Source: a virus. Taken from it: a stretch of 24,584 nucleotides of DNA. Below, one piece after another: positions 15,433 through 21,782 of the stretch. Positions within the stretch are counted from its first letter, which is position 1; every line of letters begins with the position of its first letter. The notes beneath the pieces were generated by a model that saw nothing but the letters and a program-made list of their open reading frames with translations, searched no databases and had not been told where the DNA came from. The position numbers and the translations under genes were made by a program. The DNA is taken from positions 1-24,584 of IMG/VR virus record IMGVR_UViG_3300021335_000088; one strand, written 5' to 3'.

Positions 15433-15641
15433 TGATATATAAAGGTCCAGAACTTAGCACTTATTGGGGTGATGATAAATATAAAAATCGTAAAGCAACT
15501 GTTATGAGAAATAGTCATGGTTATTACGTTGACATGTGGGAATCAGATCAACTCGTTGAGACAAGAACTTTATATGAACATAGCGAAATGTATGCAGAAA
15601 ATGCTGCAGAAAATTATGTATTAGGAATTATGAATCCATGA
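15432..15641 (+). CDS. Small conserved-type phage protein, unknown
   Basis: 69 aa from the ATG at 15432, which overlaps the methyltransferase stop (TAATG); an in-frame ATG at 15411 is less likely because it lies inside that gene. AGGAAAG precedes the start. Composition is Tyr- and Glu-rich (MIYKGPELSTYWGDD, later HSEMYAENAAENYVLG) with no known motif. Small proteins of this style sit next to thyX in related marine phages as far as I recall. It overlaps thyX by 4 nt. Confidence 0.7.
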   Translation: MIYKGPELSTYWGDDKYKNRKATVMRNSHGYYVDMWESDQLVETRTLYEHSEMYAENAAENYVLGIMNP

Positions 15642-16321
15642 CAGCAAGACTTATTAGTTATTCAAAACCACCGGAGGATCTCTATGTTGGTAACGACATC
15701 CAAGAACTTATTGCGTATACAGCCCGTGTCTCGAATCCCTCAAACCAAGATAACACCGAAACCTCAGAAAAATTATTACGATATCTCATTAGAGAAAAAC
15801 ACTGGTCGCCATTTGAAATGGTTAGCGCTTGCTTAGAGATAACTACAACTCGTGATATCGCTAGGCAACTACTAAGACATAGATCATTTTCTTTTCAAGA
15901 GTTTTCTCAGAGATATGCTGATCCTACACAAGATCTTAATTTTGTCATAAGACAAGCAAGACTTCAAGACACAAAGAATAGACAGAATAGTATTGAATTG
16001 GCTGATATGATGGATAGTGATCAACGAGTTGATTTAGAATTTAATTGGTTACAAAAACAAGCGGAGGTAGTTAATGAAGCAAGAAAATCCTACGAATGGG
16101 CCATCGAAAATGGTATTGCTAAAGAACAAGCTCGTGCGGTTCTTCCGGAAGGTATTATGGAATCGAGGCTCTACGTCAATGGGACCATTAGGTCCTGGAT
16201 CCATTATGTCGGATTACGTACTGGGCACGGAACGCAAAAAGAACACATCACGCTCGCACAAGAATGCGCGCAAGCACTAGAACCTATTTTTCCTATGATT
16301 AAAGATTTTACTAATGATTGA
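15638..16321 (+). CDS. thyX: Flavin-dependent thymidylate synthase ThyX
   Basis: 227 aa. It makes dTMP from dUMP using methylene-THF, FAD and NADPH. The ThyX motif RHRxxSxxExSxRY is complete at residues 80-93 (RHRSFSFQEFSQRY). EKHWSPFEM (53-61) and the C-terminal RSWIHYVGLR and AQECAQAL segments are typical. dUMP can be supplied by the dCMP deaminase at 5005. Because this phage makes thymidylate here, the TS-fold gene at 4365 is free to be a hydroxymethylase. It overlaps both neighbours (ATGA). Confidence 0.96.
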   Translation: MTARLISYSKPPEDLYVGNDIQELIAYTARVSNPSNQDNTETSEKLLRYLIREKHWSPFEMVSACLEITTTRDIARQLLRHRSFSFQEFSQRYADPTQDLNFVIRQARLQDTKNRQNSIELADMMDSDQRVDLEFNWLQKQAEVVNEARKSYEWAIENGIAKEQARAVLPEGIMESRLYVNGTIRSWIHYVGLRTGHGTQKEHITLAQECAQALEPIFPMIKDFTND

Positions 16322-17060
16322 TTTCGATAACGAGAATTGCACTTGCGATTTTTTATCTCAAATCAAAAAGGGAACTATTGTAGAAGAACCATGGCGCCAT
16401 ATATTAGTTGATGATATATTCTGTGAATCATGTTTTGATAAAATTGTAGATTCTATCGAATCAAAAAATGACACTGTTCATACTCTCTTGAGGGATGGGG
16501 ATGATGAAGGTGCTTTACAATATATGAATAATACACATGGCGCCGCTGAAGGTGAATTTATAACCAAATTTCGTAGTGATAAACTTATTCAACAATGGCT
16601 AGATTGCGCAGAATATGTTTATGGGTTTTATCCTAATGCTAGAAAATATGATAGTGTTTATTGTTATCCATCAATATCACGTTTAAATTCTGGTATTTCT
16701 TGGCCAATTCATGATGATGCACGTGAAAAAAGTATAACTATGGTAATCTATATCCATCCAGAAAAAAATTTAGGAACTACCTTATATAGTACTGAAACTG
16801 ATTATCATCATACCACAGAATGGAAACCTAATAGAGCTAAGATTTTTTGTCCAGAACATAAAGTTACGTGGCATGGATATGAAGCTGATACTGAATCGCC
16901 AGTTATGCGAACTACAATGACATGGTTTATACAAGAAAATCTACTGCATAATAAAGAAGATTTATATGCAAAGTATGGATCTAGTGGTAAAGGTAATAAT
17001 TACTGGAAAACAGTCTTCGATTATATTTCAACAAAAAAATGTGTAAAATATTTTAATTAA
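16314..17060 (+). CDS. 2-oxoglutarate/Fe(II)-dependent oxygenase-like protein
   Basis: 248 aa. The iron triad fits H133-x-D135 (SWPIHDDA) and H187 (TWHGY), with R199 (MRTTMTWF) placed to bind 2-oxoglutarate, within a double-stranded beta-helix pattern (SITMVIYIHP...RAKIFCP). Members hydroxylate proteins, nucleobases or small molecules. The substrate is unknown; its position next to ThyX and within a base-modifying phage makes a nucleobase target possible, but prolyl-hydroxylase-like targets are equally plausible. 8-nt overlap with thyX. It ends before a promoter, with AT-only sequence and no clear terminator. Confidence 0.8.
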   Translation: MIDFDNENCTCDFLSQIKKGTIVEEPWRHILVDDIFCESCFDKIVDSIESKNDTVHTLLRDGDDEGALQYMNNTHGAAEGEFITKFRSDKLIQQWLDCAEYVYGFYPNARKYDSVYCYPSISRLNSGISWPIHDDAREKSITMVIYIHPEKNLGTTLYSTETDYHHTTEWKPNRAKIFCPEHKVTWHGYEADTESPVMRTTMTWFIQENLLHNKEDLYAKYGSSGKGNNYWKTVFDYISTKKCVKYFN

Positions 17061-17074
17061 ATGCGTTTTTACTA

Positions 17075-17103
17075 TGTACAATCCTCTTTTTTTATGGTAT
17101 AAT
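17075..17103 (+). promoter_or_regulatory. Extended -10 promoter TGTACA-17-TGGTATAAT
   Basis: The -35 is TGTACA (17075-17080), the -10 TATAAT (17098-17103) after TGG. It is followed by CTATAAAAT (17108-17116), a block repeated downstream of the promoters at 21177 and 21964. The predicted start is near 17110, with TGAGGAG at 17126-17132 serving the ATG at 17140. The whole 17061-17117 segment is closely similar to 21161-21217. Confidence 0.8.
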
Positions 17104-17139
17104 AGATCTATAAAATGAAAAAAGCTGAGGAGCTACATT

Positions 17140-17436
17140 ATGAAATTCACTGTTCATCAAATTCGCAAAGATCGTAAAGCCGAAAAAGAAGCAATCGATG
17201 CAAGATTTTTTGGTAAAGTCGCTAGCTTATTCTTTCTAACAGCATACGAAGAAGTGTGTGTTATTGAAGCAGAAACTCTTGACGAAGTATTTGAGATTGG
17301 TAACATTGGTCCTGAAGAAAAGATTGAGCGTCTTAATCGTATGCATTCTATCTCAGTTGGTGATGTCATCACTAATGAATATTCTGAGTGCTTTACAGTT
17401 GAAAGCTTTGGCTTCGGTAAAGTAGGTCAAGCATAA
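17140..17436 (+). CDS. YodL-like small protein
   Basis: 98 aa. The C-terminal half, RMHSISVGDVI followed by a short strand and ESFGFGKV, resembles the YodL domain (PF14191), a small beta-containing module found in phage and plasmid proteins, function unknown. The N-terminus is basic (RKDRKAEKEA). It is the first gene after a strong promoter, with a good Shine-Dalgarno sequence, so it is probably expressed well and early. TAATG overlap with the hydrolase gene. Confidence 0.65.
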   Translation: MKFTVHQIRKDRKAEKEAIDARFFGKVASLFFLTAYEEVCVIEAETLDEVFEIGNIGPEEKIERLNRMHSISVGDVITNEYSECFTVESFGFGKVGQA

Positions 17437-17978
17437 TGAAGACTTATCTTTTAGGAGCATGTGCGATTGCATTTCTCGGTGGTTTAATCACCGGGAAATC
17501 TGCATTTGGTGCCACAGCAGAAGCAGGATTATTGCATTCTGCACAATCTGAACAACAATGCTTAGCAGATAATATCTATTGGGAAGCTCGTAATCAAACA
17601 GGAAAAGGAATGATTGGTGTCGCTTTTGTCACTCGTAATCGTGTTAATGATAATCGTTTTCCTCACTCATATTGTGAGGTTATTAAGCAAGGACCTGAAA
17701 GACCGTCTTGGAAAAATAAAGACAATATGGTGCCATTGCGCCATCGTTGTCAATTTAGTTGGTATTGTGATGGCAAGTCTGACAATGTTCCTACTGCTGA
17801 TAATGACATCTATGAGTTTGCTCGTTCCATCGCTTTTAAAGTCTATCATGGACATCTTACAGACTTCACCAATGGCGCTACTCATTATCATGCCGACTAC
17901 GTAAAACCAGCATGGGCTTCAAGCAAAACTAAAACACTAAAAATTGATCAACACATATTTTATAGATGGGAAAAATAA
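17436..17978 (+). CDS. SleB-type cell wall hydrolase with signal peptide
   Basis: 180 aa, Hydrolase_2 family (PF07486). An N-terminal signal-like stretch (MKTYLLGACAIAFLGGLITG, then ATA) suggests export. The catalytic region is CLADNIYWEARNQ, with E50 the likely catalytic Glu, followed by GMIGVAFVTRNRV, C80EVI, CQFSWYCDGKSD and GATHYHADYVKPAW...HIFYRW. Family members are lytic transglycosylase-like enzymes that cut peptidoglycan. For a phage this suggests lysis or wall modification from the periplasm. One-base overlap with each neighbour's start or stop. Confidence 0.88.
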   Translation: MKTYLLGACAIAFLGGLITGKSAFGATAEAGLLHSAQSEQQCLADNIYWEARNQTGKGMIGVAFVTRNRVNDNRFPHSYCEVIKQGPERPSWKNKDNMVPLRHRCQFSWYCDGKSDNVPTADNDIYEFARSIAFKVYHGHLTDFTNGATHYHADYVKPAWASSKTKTLKIDQHIFYRWEK

Positions 17979-18262
17979 TGAGTAATACTATTGATTTTAA
18001 ATTTAATGAAGATGAATATATCGATGAAATTGCTGAGTATATTATGTCAACATATAATGCTCATTATTCTAAAAAGAAATTTCAGGCATCAGAATTTATC
18101 TATGATGCTGGCCATGGAACTGGATTTAATATGGGCAATGTTATGAAATATGCTCAACGTTATGGGAATAAAGGTTCAAATGAAGATGCACGTAAAGATT
18201 TAATGAAAGTTATTCATTATGCTATTTTACAATTGTATGTGCATGACACGTCACATCAGTAG
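17978..18262 (+). CDS. DUF3310-like protein
   Basis: 94 aa from the ATG at 17978 (TAATG with the hydrolase stop); an ATG at 17966 is also in frame. The block GFNMGNVMKYAQRYGNKG...EDARKDLMKVIHYAILQL (about 45-87) matches the DUF3310 pattern GNxxKYxxRxxxK...DLxKxxxY, a helical phage domain of unknown function, sometimes fused to nucleotide enzymes. It is the last plus-strand gene before the minus-strand segment. Its stop codon overlaps the short inverted repeat TAGGTGTCCACCTA (18260-18273). Confidence 0.75.
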   Translation: MSNTIDFKFNEDEYIDEIAEYIMSTYNAHYSKKKFQASEFIYDAGHGTGFNMGNVMKYAQRYGNKGSNEDARKDLMKVIHYAILQLYVHDTSHQ

Positions 18263-18392
18263 GTGTCCACCTATACATTATAAGCGATTCTATTTTTTCT
18301 TTATGATATTCACACGTATGTAAGTCTGAATATGTCAGATGATCGTACGCGTAGATTGTTGCACCTATTTGTATAATGATGGCAAATACCAA
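18222..18392 (-). CDS. Possible small exported or membrane protein
   Basis: 56 codons starting with TTG at 18392 on the minus strand, overlapping the end of the previous minus-strand gene by 28 nt and the DUF3310-like gene antisense by 41 nt. The N-terminus is hydrophobic (MVFAIIIQIGATIYA), followed by a polar part with HTCEYHKEKIESL. It fills the otherwise empty convergent gap, and its arrangement (overlapping start) matches the gene packing style. There is no recognisable family and no good Shine-Dalgarno sequence. It may be spurious. Confidence 0.35.
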   Translation of the reverse strand: MVFAIIIQIGATIYAYDHLTYSDLHTCEYHKEKIESLIMYRWTPTDVTCHAHTIVK

Positions 18393-18544
18393 AGATTGTA
18401 TCTTTCTTTAACTGATTTTGTTTTTCTTTCAAGCTCTGTTTCTTTATATGGTACGTCAAAGTTTTCAATCATCTCATAAGCATACGCGCCATAAAATACT
18501 AGTCCTATTAAGTACGTTAAGACTATTAAGAAAATATATATCAT
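18365..18544 (-). CDS. Small membrane protein, one TM
   Basis: 59 aa. The start is best placed at the ATG (18544-18542), which overlaps the upstream stop as ATGA; longer in-frame readings are Cys/Trp-rich and out of frame with the upstream gene. Residues about 2-21 (IYIFLIVLTYLIGLVFYGAY) form one transmembrane helix, followed by a charged tail (YKETELERKTKSVKERYN). The function is unknown. It is the second gene of the short minus-strand operon and probably sits in the inner membrane. Confidence 0.7.
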   Translation of the reverse strand: MIYIFLIVLTYLIGLVFYGAYAYEMIENFDVPYKETELERKTKSVKERYNLWYLPSLYK

Positions 18545-19017
18545 GATGCCATAATTGCAGCAATTAACGCTCCGCCACCCATAACAACACAACCAACAAC
18601 AATCAAAAGCATCTTCATCTGTTCCCAAAACTCTGCATCTTCTTTACGCTTTTTAATTGCAGCCTGTTTTGCAGCTTCTTTTGCTTCTGCAATTCTTTTA
18701 ATTCTTTCATCAATAATACTTTGCCAAGTTCCCGGGCCGAATCGAAGATCAACAAGAGTTCTCATCTCTTGCATTTTTTCTTCGACTAACTTGGCGTCAA
18801 TCATTTCCTTTGCTACGTTGTTTATTCCAAATTGATCTGCAATTCCAGGCTTTGACCTTTTATTTCTGTCTTTTTGTATATCTTCGTTTCCACGAAACAA
18901 CCCATCGATAGCACCAGCTATTTCGCCTACATCTTTTGCGGTGTCAATATTTGATTTTATGAAATCAACACTCGCCTTTACGAGTGAGATTCCTGCTAGA
19001 ATCTCTGCTACTGGCAT
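18541..19017 (-). CDS. Conserved phage protein with C-terminal membrane anchor
   Basis: 158 aa. The N-terminal part (MPVAEILAGISLVKASVDFI) is amphipathic, followed by KDRNKRSKPGIADQFG, a long charged helix (ERIKRIAEAKEAAKQAAIKKRKEDAEFWEQ) and a C-terminal TM segment (about 133-156, LLIVVGCVVMGGGALIAAIM). I recall similar proteins beginning MPVAEILAGI in T4-like marine phages, without assigned function. AGAGGT lies about 9 nt before the ATG on the minus strand. The gene is oriented opposite to all flanking genes. Confidence 0.8.
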   Translation of the reverse strand: MPVAEILAGISLVKASVDFIKSNIDTAKDVGEIAGAIDGLFRGNEDIQKDRNKRSKPGIADQFGINNVAKEMIDAKLVEEKMQEMRTLVDLRFGPGTWQSIIDERIKRIAEAKEAAKQAAIKKRKEDAEFWEQMKMLLIVVGCVVMGGGALIAAIMAS

Positions 19018-19102
19018 CTTGATCTACCTCTATTCTGGTTAGATAGATATAATTCAAATTTATTATGAAACTCACTCTCAGTAATATTTATATAATCTAG
19101 TA

Positions 19103-19131
19103 TGTACAACGTATTAAAAATGTGGTATAAT
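19103..19131 (+). promoter_or_regulatory. Promoter TGTACA-17-TGGTATAAT for the tmRNA
   Basis: The -35 is TGTACA (19103-19108), the -10 TATAAT (19126-19131), preceded by TGG. The predicted start is near 19138, immediately before the acceptor piece of the permuted tmRNA. TATAAATA at 19136-19143 matches the T4 late-promoter consensus and could give a second, late start. The oxygenase operon at 19478 may be co-transcribed. Confidence 0.8.
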
Positions 19132-19224
19132 ACTATATAAATAAAAAATGATTCAGTGAAACTGGATGGACGTAGACTGGACGTGGGGGCAGTACCCACC
19201 GCCTCCACCATAAGGAGTCTTATA

Positions 19225-19332
19225 ATGGATGAAGTGTTATTGTGGCAGTTTAGACAAAAATGTGTAGAATATATTTGTATCAATAACTATTCAATATATC
19301 ACGCGAGACTTTTTATGATGGGGGCGAAATAG
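19225..19332 (+). CDS. Small ORF in the tmRNA intervening segment
   Basis: 35 aa starting MDEVLLWQFRQ and ending LFMMGAK, whose stop TAG (19330-19332) lies inside the 5' region of the tmRNA coding piece. TAAGGAGT at 19211-19218 is a strong Shine-Dalgarno sequence 8 nt before the ATG, directly after the encoded CCA. The reading frame fills the whole intervening segment without interruption. If real, it would be translated from unprocessed precursor and destroyed or released by tmRNA processing. No family is recognised. The ribosome binding site and the exact filling of the segment argue for it; its small size argues for caution. Confidence 0.5.
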   Translation: MDEVLLWQFRQKCVEYICINNYSIYHARLFMMGAK

Positions 19333-19376
19333 GATCGACAGATACGAGAAGGCAGTGGAGAATCAAAAAAGTAAAT

Positions 19377-19418
19377 GCAAACGATAACTTTGCTCCTGAG
19401 ATGCGCCTAGCGGCATAA
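19377..19418 (+). other. tmRNA tag-peptide reading frame ANDNFAPEMRLAA
   Basis: Thirteen codons (GCA AAC GAT AAC ... GCG GCA) then TAA. The ANDN start resembles alphaproteobacterial tags, and the terminal LAA is the ClpXP/ClpAP degron. The tag would direct proteins stalled during infection to host proteases. Alphaproteobacterial affinity of the tag is from memory of known tags. Confidence 0.9.
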
Positions 19419-19477
19419 TCTCTGGGCCCGCAGGAGCCTCGAAACAGAATCCTGCAACTCATTCAAAGGAGAGCTTA

Positions 19478-20560
19478 ATGGCACCACGTAATCATAGCAA
19501 TTGGACTAAAACACCAAAGGTAGAATATATTAGTAGTGAATGCTATAATGATCATAGCATCTATCTACGTGAACAAGAAGAAATCTTTTCAAAGGTGTGG
19601 GTTCCTATGTGCCACATCAGTGAGATGTATAATAAAGATGATTTTCGTACTACACAAATCGCAGGTCAAAACGTAATTGCATGGAATACTGGTGATGGCG
19701 TGAAAGCAGCATATAATTTACAAATGCAATCTCCAGCTGGCAATCAAGTTGCTATCGATAGAGGCTGTGGTAAAAAACTACACTGTGAAGTCAAACATGG
19801 TGGCATGATATGGGTGACACTAGATCCTAATCCTACGCAGTCTGTAGATGAATGGACAGCAGGTGCATTCGATTGTATTGCTGATGCTATTGATACCGAA
19901 GAAATGGAAGTTTTTCATTACCATAAAGCAGTTATAGATACTAATTATAAATTATGGCATGATACTAACAGCGAGTTCTATCACGACTTTATGCACTACT
20001 TTAATCGTGTGTCAGGATTTAACGATGAATATTTCGCTAGAAAGAATATCCCTTTTGATAATGGTCATGTTAATGTTAGCAGCTTTACTGTTAACTATGA
20101 AGAGTATGACGGATTTGAAGATCGCGGGGAACTATCTTTTCCCAATCTGCCGCCCAACCAGTGGTACATGGTCGACCTCTTTCCAGGATTCAACTTTAAC
20201 CTTCGCGGGAGTGCATATCGTTCAGACTCAGTAACACCGCTTGGACCTAATAAAGTACTCATTGAATTCCGCGGTTACGGTTTACGTAAGGATACACCTG
20301 AAGAAAGACAAACAAGAATCAAACACCACAATTCTATTTGGGGACCATTCGGTCGTAACCTACATGAAGATTTGATTGGTGTTGCAGGTCAAGGTACCAC
20401 AATGAGAGAAGGTACCGAATCAAGAAACATTCTACATGGCCGCCATGAAAATTCTACAATTCATGATGAAGTTGGGATGAGACATTATTACACAGCCTGG
20501 GGTAACATGTTAGGTGTTAACCCAGCTAATCCAATGAATAAATATGAAATGGCAGCTTAA
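19478..20560 (+). CDS. Rieske-type oxygenase homologue lacking the Rieske cluster motif
   Basis: 360 aa. The C-terminal catalytic domain of ring-hydroxylating oxygenase alpha subunits is recognisable: NYKLWHDTNSEFYHDFMH near 162-179 (family pattern NWKxxxENxxExYHxxxxH), with HEDLIGVAGQG near 302-312 as the third-ligand region. The His-His spacing is three intervening residues, one fewer than usual. The N-terminal domain starts as in the family (EIFSKVWVPMCHISE...), but CxH...CxxH, which holds the [2Fe-2S] cluster, is absent. The segment between AYNLQ and GGMIWVTLDP is only about 30 residues, where 70-80 is usual. It may need another electron route or have lost redox function. AAAGGAG sits 6 nt before the ATG, right after the tmRNA. 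The substrate is unknown. Confidence 0.7.
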   Translation: MAPRNHSNWTKTPKVEYISSECYNDHSIYLREQEEIFSKVWVPMCHISEMYNKDDFRTTQIAGQNVIAWNTGDGVKAAYNLQMQSPAGNQVAIDRGCGKKLHCEVKHGGMIWVTLDPNPTQSVDEWTAGAFDCIADAIDTEEMEVFHYHKAVIDTNYKLWHDTNSEFYHDFMHYFNRVSGFNDEYFARKNIPFDNGHVNVSSFTVNYEEYDGFEDRGELSFPNLPPNQWYMVDLFPGFNFNLRGSAYRSDSVTPLGPNKVLIEFRGYGLRKDTPEERQTRIKHHNSIWGPFGRNLHEDLIGVAGQGTTMREGTESRNILHGRHENSTIHDEVGMRHYYTAWGNMLGVNPANPMNKYEMAA

Positions 20561-20781
20561 TGGCAGAAGAAAAGAAGTCTGGTGTTGTAGTTAAACAAGA
20601 CCATAATGAATTCGAGTTAATGTTAAGATTTTTAGGCAATGAATTAATTGCCATCAGATTAGCAGCAACAAACTTTAATGGTAAGTTGATTATGTGGAGT
20701 ATTGTCCTCATGATCTTTACGTTTATGATAATGGAGGTGTTCGGTCTGAGTGCAATGCTTGGATTCGGCGATAATATGTAA
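20560..20781 (+). CDS. Small membrane protein, one TM
   Basis: 73 aa. The first 40 residues are soluble and amphipathic (FELMLRFLGNELIAIRLAA), then a TM segment at about 44-63 (MWSIVLMIFTFMIMEVFGLS). The function is unknown. TAATG overlaps with the oxygenase stop and the next start show tight coupling, so it may be a partner of the oxygenase or of the secreted protein that follows. Confidence 0.72.
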   Translation: MAEEKKSGVVVKQDHNEFELMLRFLGNELIAIRLAATNFNGKLIMWSIVLMIFTFMIMEVFGLSAMLGFGDNM

Positions 20782-21137
20782 TGAGTAAATTCGGTAAACA
20801 ATTACTAGCTGGATGGATTTTTTCTATCAGCGTTATAGTATTCTGCAATGTTGCATTTGCTGGACCGGTATGGGCAGAAAAGCCAATTCAATGCGCAAGT
20901 CCAGCAGAAGTTTTCGATAGACTCGATGGCGATGGTCTCGTGCCATTATTTTCTTCTACAGGAAATGCTAGAGTAGAAAACGACATCTACACTAAAATGT
21001 ATGCTATGCTATATAATGCAGATAATGGTAAATGGGCATTTATAGAATTTTTTGATCCTGAAACCACATGCATTATAGTGGTTGGTGAAGGCGTTGATTT
21101 CGATGTAATGCCAGAAGAAACTAAAGCACCATATTAA
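20781..21137 (+). CDS. Secreted or periplasmic protein, unknown function
   Basis: 118 aa with a clear signal peptide: basic start MSKFGKQ, hydrophobic LLAGWIFSISVIVFCNVAFA, then cleavage near AFA-GP. The mature part has two Cys (QCASPAEVF and TTCIIVVGEG) that could form a disulfide, supporting a periplasmic site. There is no recognised family. It is the last gene of the unit begun by the oxygenase. An AT-only hairpin and a new promoter follow. Confidence 0.75.
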   Translation: MSKFGKQLLAGWIFSISVIVFCNVAFAGPVWAEKPIQCASPAEVFDRLDGDGLVPLFSSTGNARVENDIYTKMYAMLYNADNGKWAFIEFFDPETTCIIVVGEGVDFDVMPEETKAPY

Positions 21138-21140
21138 AAA

Positions 21141-21160
21141 AAATGAAAAAAAATTCATTT
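21141..21160 (+). terminator. Weak AT-only hairpin after the secreted-protein gene
   Basis: AAATGAA (21141-21147) and TTCATTT (21154-21160) can pair, with a 6-A loop, just after the stop at 21137. The stem is only A-T and G-C poor and the T-tract is short, so termination would be inefficient. Possibly just AT-rich spacer. Confidence 0.3.
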
Positions 21161-21176
21161 TAATGCGTTTTTAGCA

Positions 21177-21205
21177 TGTACAATAGCTCTTTTTTATGGT
21201 ATAAT
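21177..21205 (+). promoter_or_regulatory. Extended -10 promoter TGTACA-17-TGGTATAAT
   Basis: The -35 is TGTACA (21177-21182), the -10 TATAAT (21200-21205) after TGG. Flanking bases, including GCGTTTTTA upstream and ATCTATAAAATGAAA downstream, are shared with the promoter at 17075. AAGGAG at about 21224 then serves the ATG at 21236. Confidence 0.8.
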
Positions 21206-21235
21206 ATATCTATAAAATGAAAGAAGGAGCTAAGT

Positions 21236-21463
21236 ATGACTAAACCAATCTCAAATGCAGCTTATAAGCGTATGATCAGCACTCTTACACCTGATAGACA
21301 GCGTGAAAGTGTTGAGCGTATGCTTCGTGTCCTCCCAGTCTGGTTGATGGAAGAAGCAGCCCGTCCAATCCAAAACGAAAAAGTTATCAAACATCTCGAG
21401 TCTCGCCTCAAGCAAGCTCGGTTGATGATGTCTTCAATAGTTGCATGTGGAAGGGCTGTATAA
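21236..21463 (+). CDS. Small helical protein, unknown function
   Basis: 75 aa, Arg/Glu-rich and predicted all-helical (PDRQRESVERMLRVLPVWLMEEAARP, then LESRLKQARLMMSSIV). No known domain. It is the first gene behind a strong promoter and a good Shine-Dalgarno sequence, so early and abundant expression is likely; such small proteins in phages often target host functions, which is inference only. TAATG overlap with the next small gene. Confidence 0.7.
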   Translation: MTKPISNAAYKRMISTLTPDRQRESVERMLRVLPVWLMEEAARPIQNEKVIKHLESRLKQARLMMSSIVACGRAV

Positions 21464-21540
21464 TGGCTAAGTATGAGTGGATTGCTGGAGTTTTATTTGT
21501 TATCGTCGTTGCTACATTACCTATCTTGATGATGCTATAA
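21463..21540 (+). CDS. 25-residue single-TM peptide
   Basis: The ATG overlaps the previous stop (TAATG) and its own stop overlaps the next start (TAATG). The product is MAKYEWIAGVLF followed by VIVVATLPILMML: a five-residue head and one hydrophobic helix. The double coupling and clean membrane profile support it as a real micro-protein. The function is unknown; a small membrane modulator is possible. Confidence 0.55.
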   Translation: MAKYEWIAGVLFVIVVATLPILMML

Positions 21541-21782
21541 TGAAAAATCCTATTGCAAAATATCTCATGTGTGCATACGCATATTATGTGGAGGATGATC
21601 CATTAATCTCTGATGCAGAGTTTGATGAGTTGGCTAAATTTATCCATAAAAATTGGGATGCTATCGATCATCCACACAAAGATCTAATTATACCAAACGA
21701 TCTTTTAGCTGGTACTTATCTTGGTGAATATCCTTCAATGATACCTGGTGCAGTAAGGAGTTATCGTGGCACATCAAAGTGA
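21540..21782 (+). CDS. Short LigA N-terminal (Ia-like) domain protein
   Basis: 80 aa from the ATG at 21540. CAYAYYVEDDPLISDAEFDELAKF (11-34) resembles the Ia region of NAD-dependent DNA ligase (Y.YYv.D.P.isDaEYD.L), which binds the NMN half of NAD. The rest (HPHKDLIIPNDLLAGTYLGEYP) has no ligase catalytic motifs, so this is not a ligase. Similar short proteins occur in T4-like marine phages as I recall. Possible roles are NAD binding or modulation of the host ligase, both speculative. It overlaps the next gene by 17 nt. Confidence 0.68.
   Translation: MKNPIAKYLMCAYAYYVEDDPLISDAEFDELAKFIHKNWDAIDHPHKDLIIPNDLLAGTYLGEYPSMIPGAVRSYRGTSK

Larger units (their letters stand above)
19139..19460 (+). 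ncRNA. ssrA: Circularly permuted (two-piece) tmRNA gene
   Basis: tmRNA rescues stalled ribosomes and appends a degradation tag. Here the order is permuted: the acceptor piece (3' half, ending ACTGG ACGTGGG...CCCACCGCCTCCACCA at 19210) comes first, then an intervening segment (19211-19319), then the coding piece starting GGGGGCGAAATAGGATCGAC at 19320. The acceptor stem 19320-19326 (GGGGGCG) pairs fully with 19200-19206 (CGCCTCC), with one G-U, discriminator A19207 and encoded CCA 19208-19210. The T-arm is GTGGG (19183-19187) with CCCAC (19195-19199) and a 7-nt loop. The tag frame is 19377-19418: A-N-D-N-F-A-P-E-M-R-L-A-A, stop. GAGAT/ATCTC (19398-19402/19418-19422) forms the helix around the stop, and GCAGGA/TCCTGC (19430-19435/19450-19455) lies downstream. 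Outer ends are approximate. Permuted tmRNA is known in alphaproteobacteria, some cyanobacteria and betaproteobacteria. Confidence 0.93.

Noticed and set aside
17116-17178. Short leader ORF starting at the ATG of CTATAAAATGAAA before the 17140 gene
   Set aside because: The equivalent ATG after the other two promoters gives only 1-8 codons, so no conserved leader peptide; no ribosome binding site.
18260-18273. TAGGTGTCCACCTA inverted repeat at the convergent junction as a bidirectional terminator
   Set aside because: The stem is only about 5 bp, with no T-tract on either side close enough; likely too weak.
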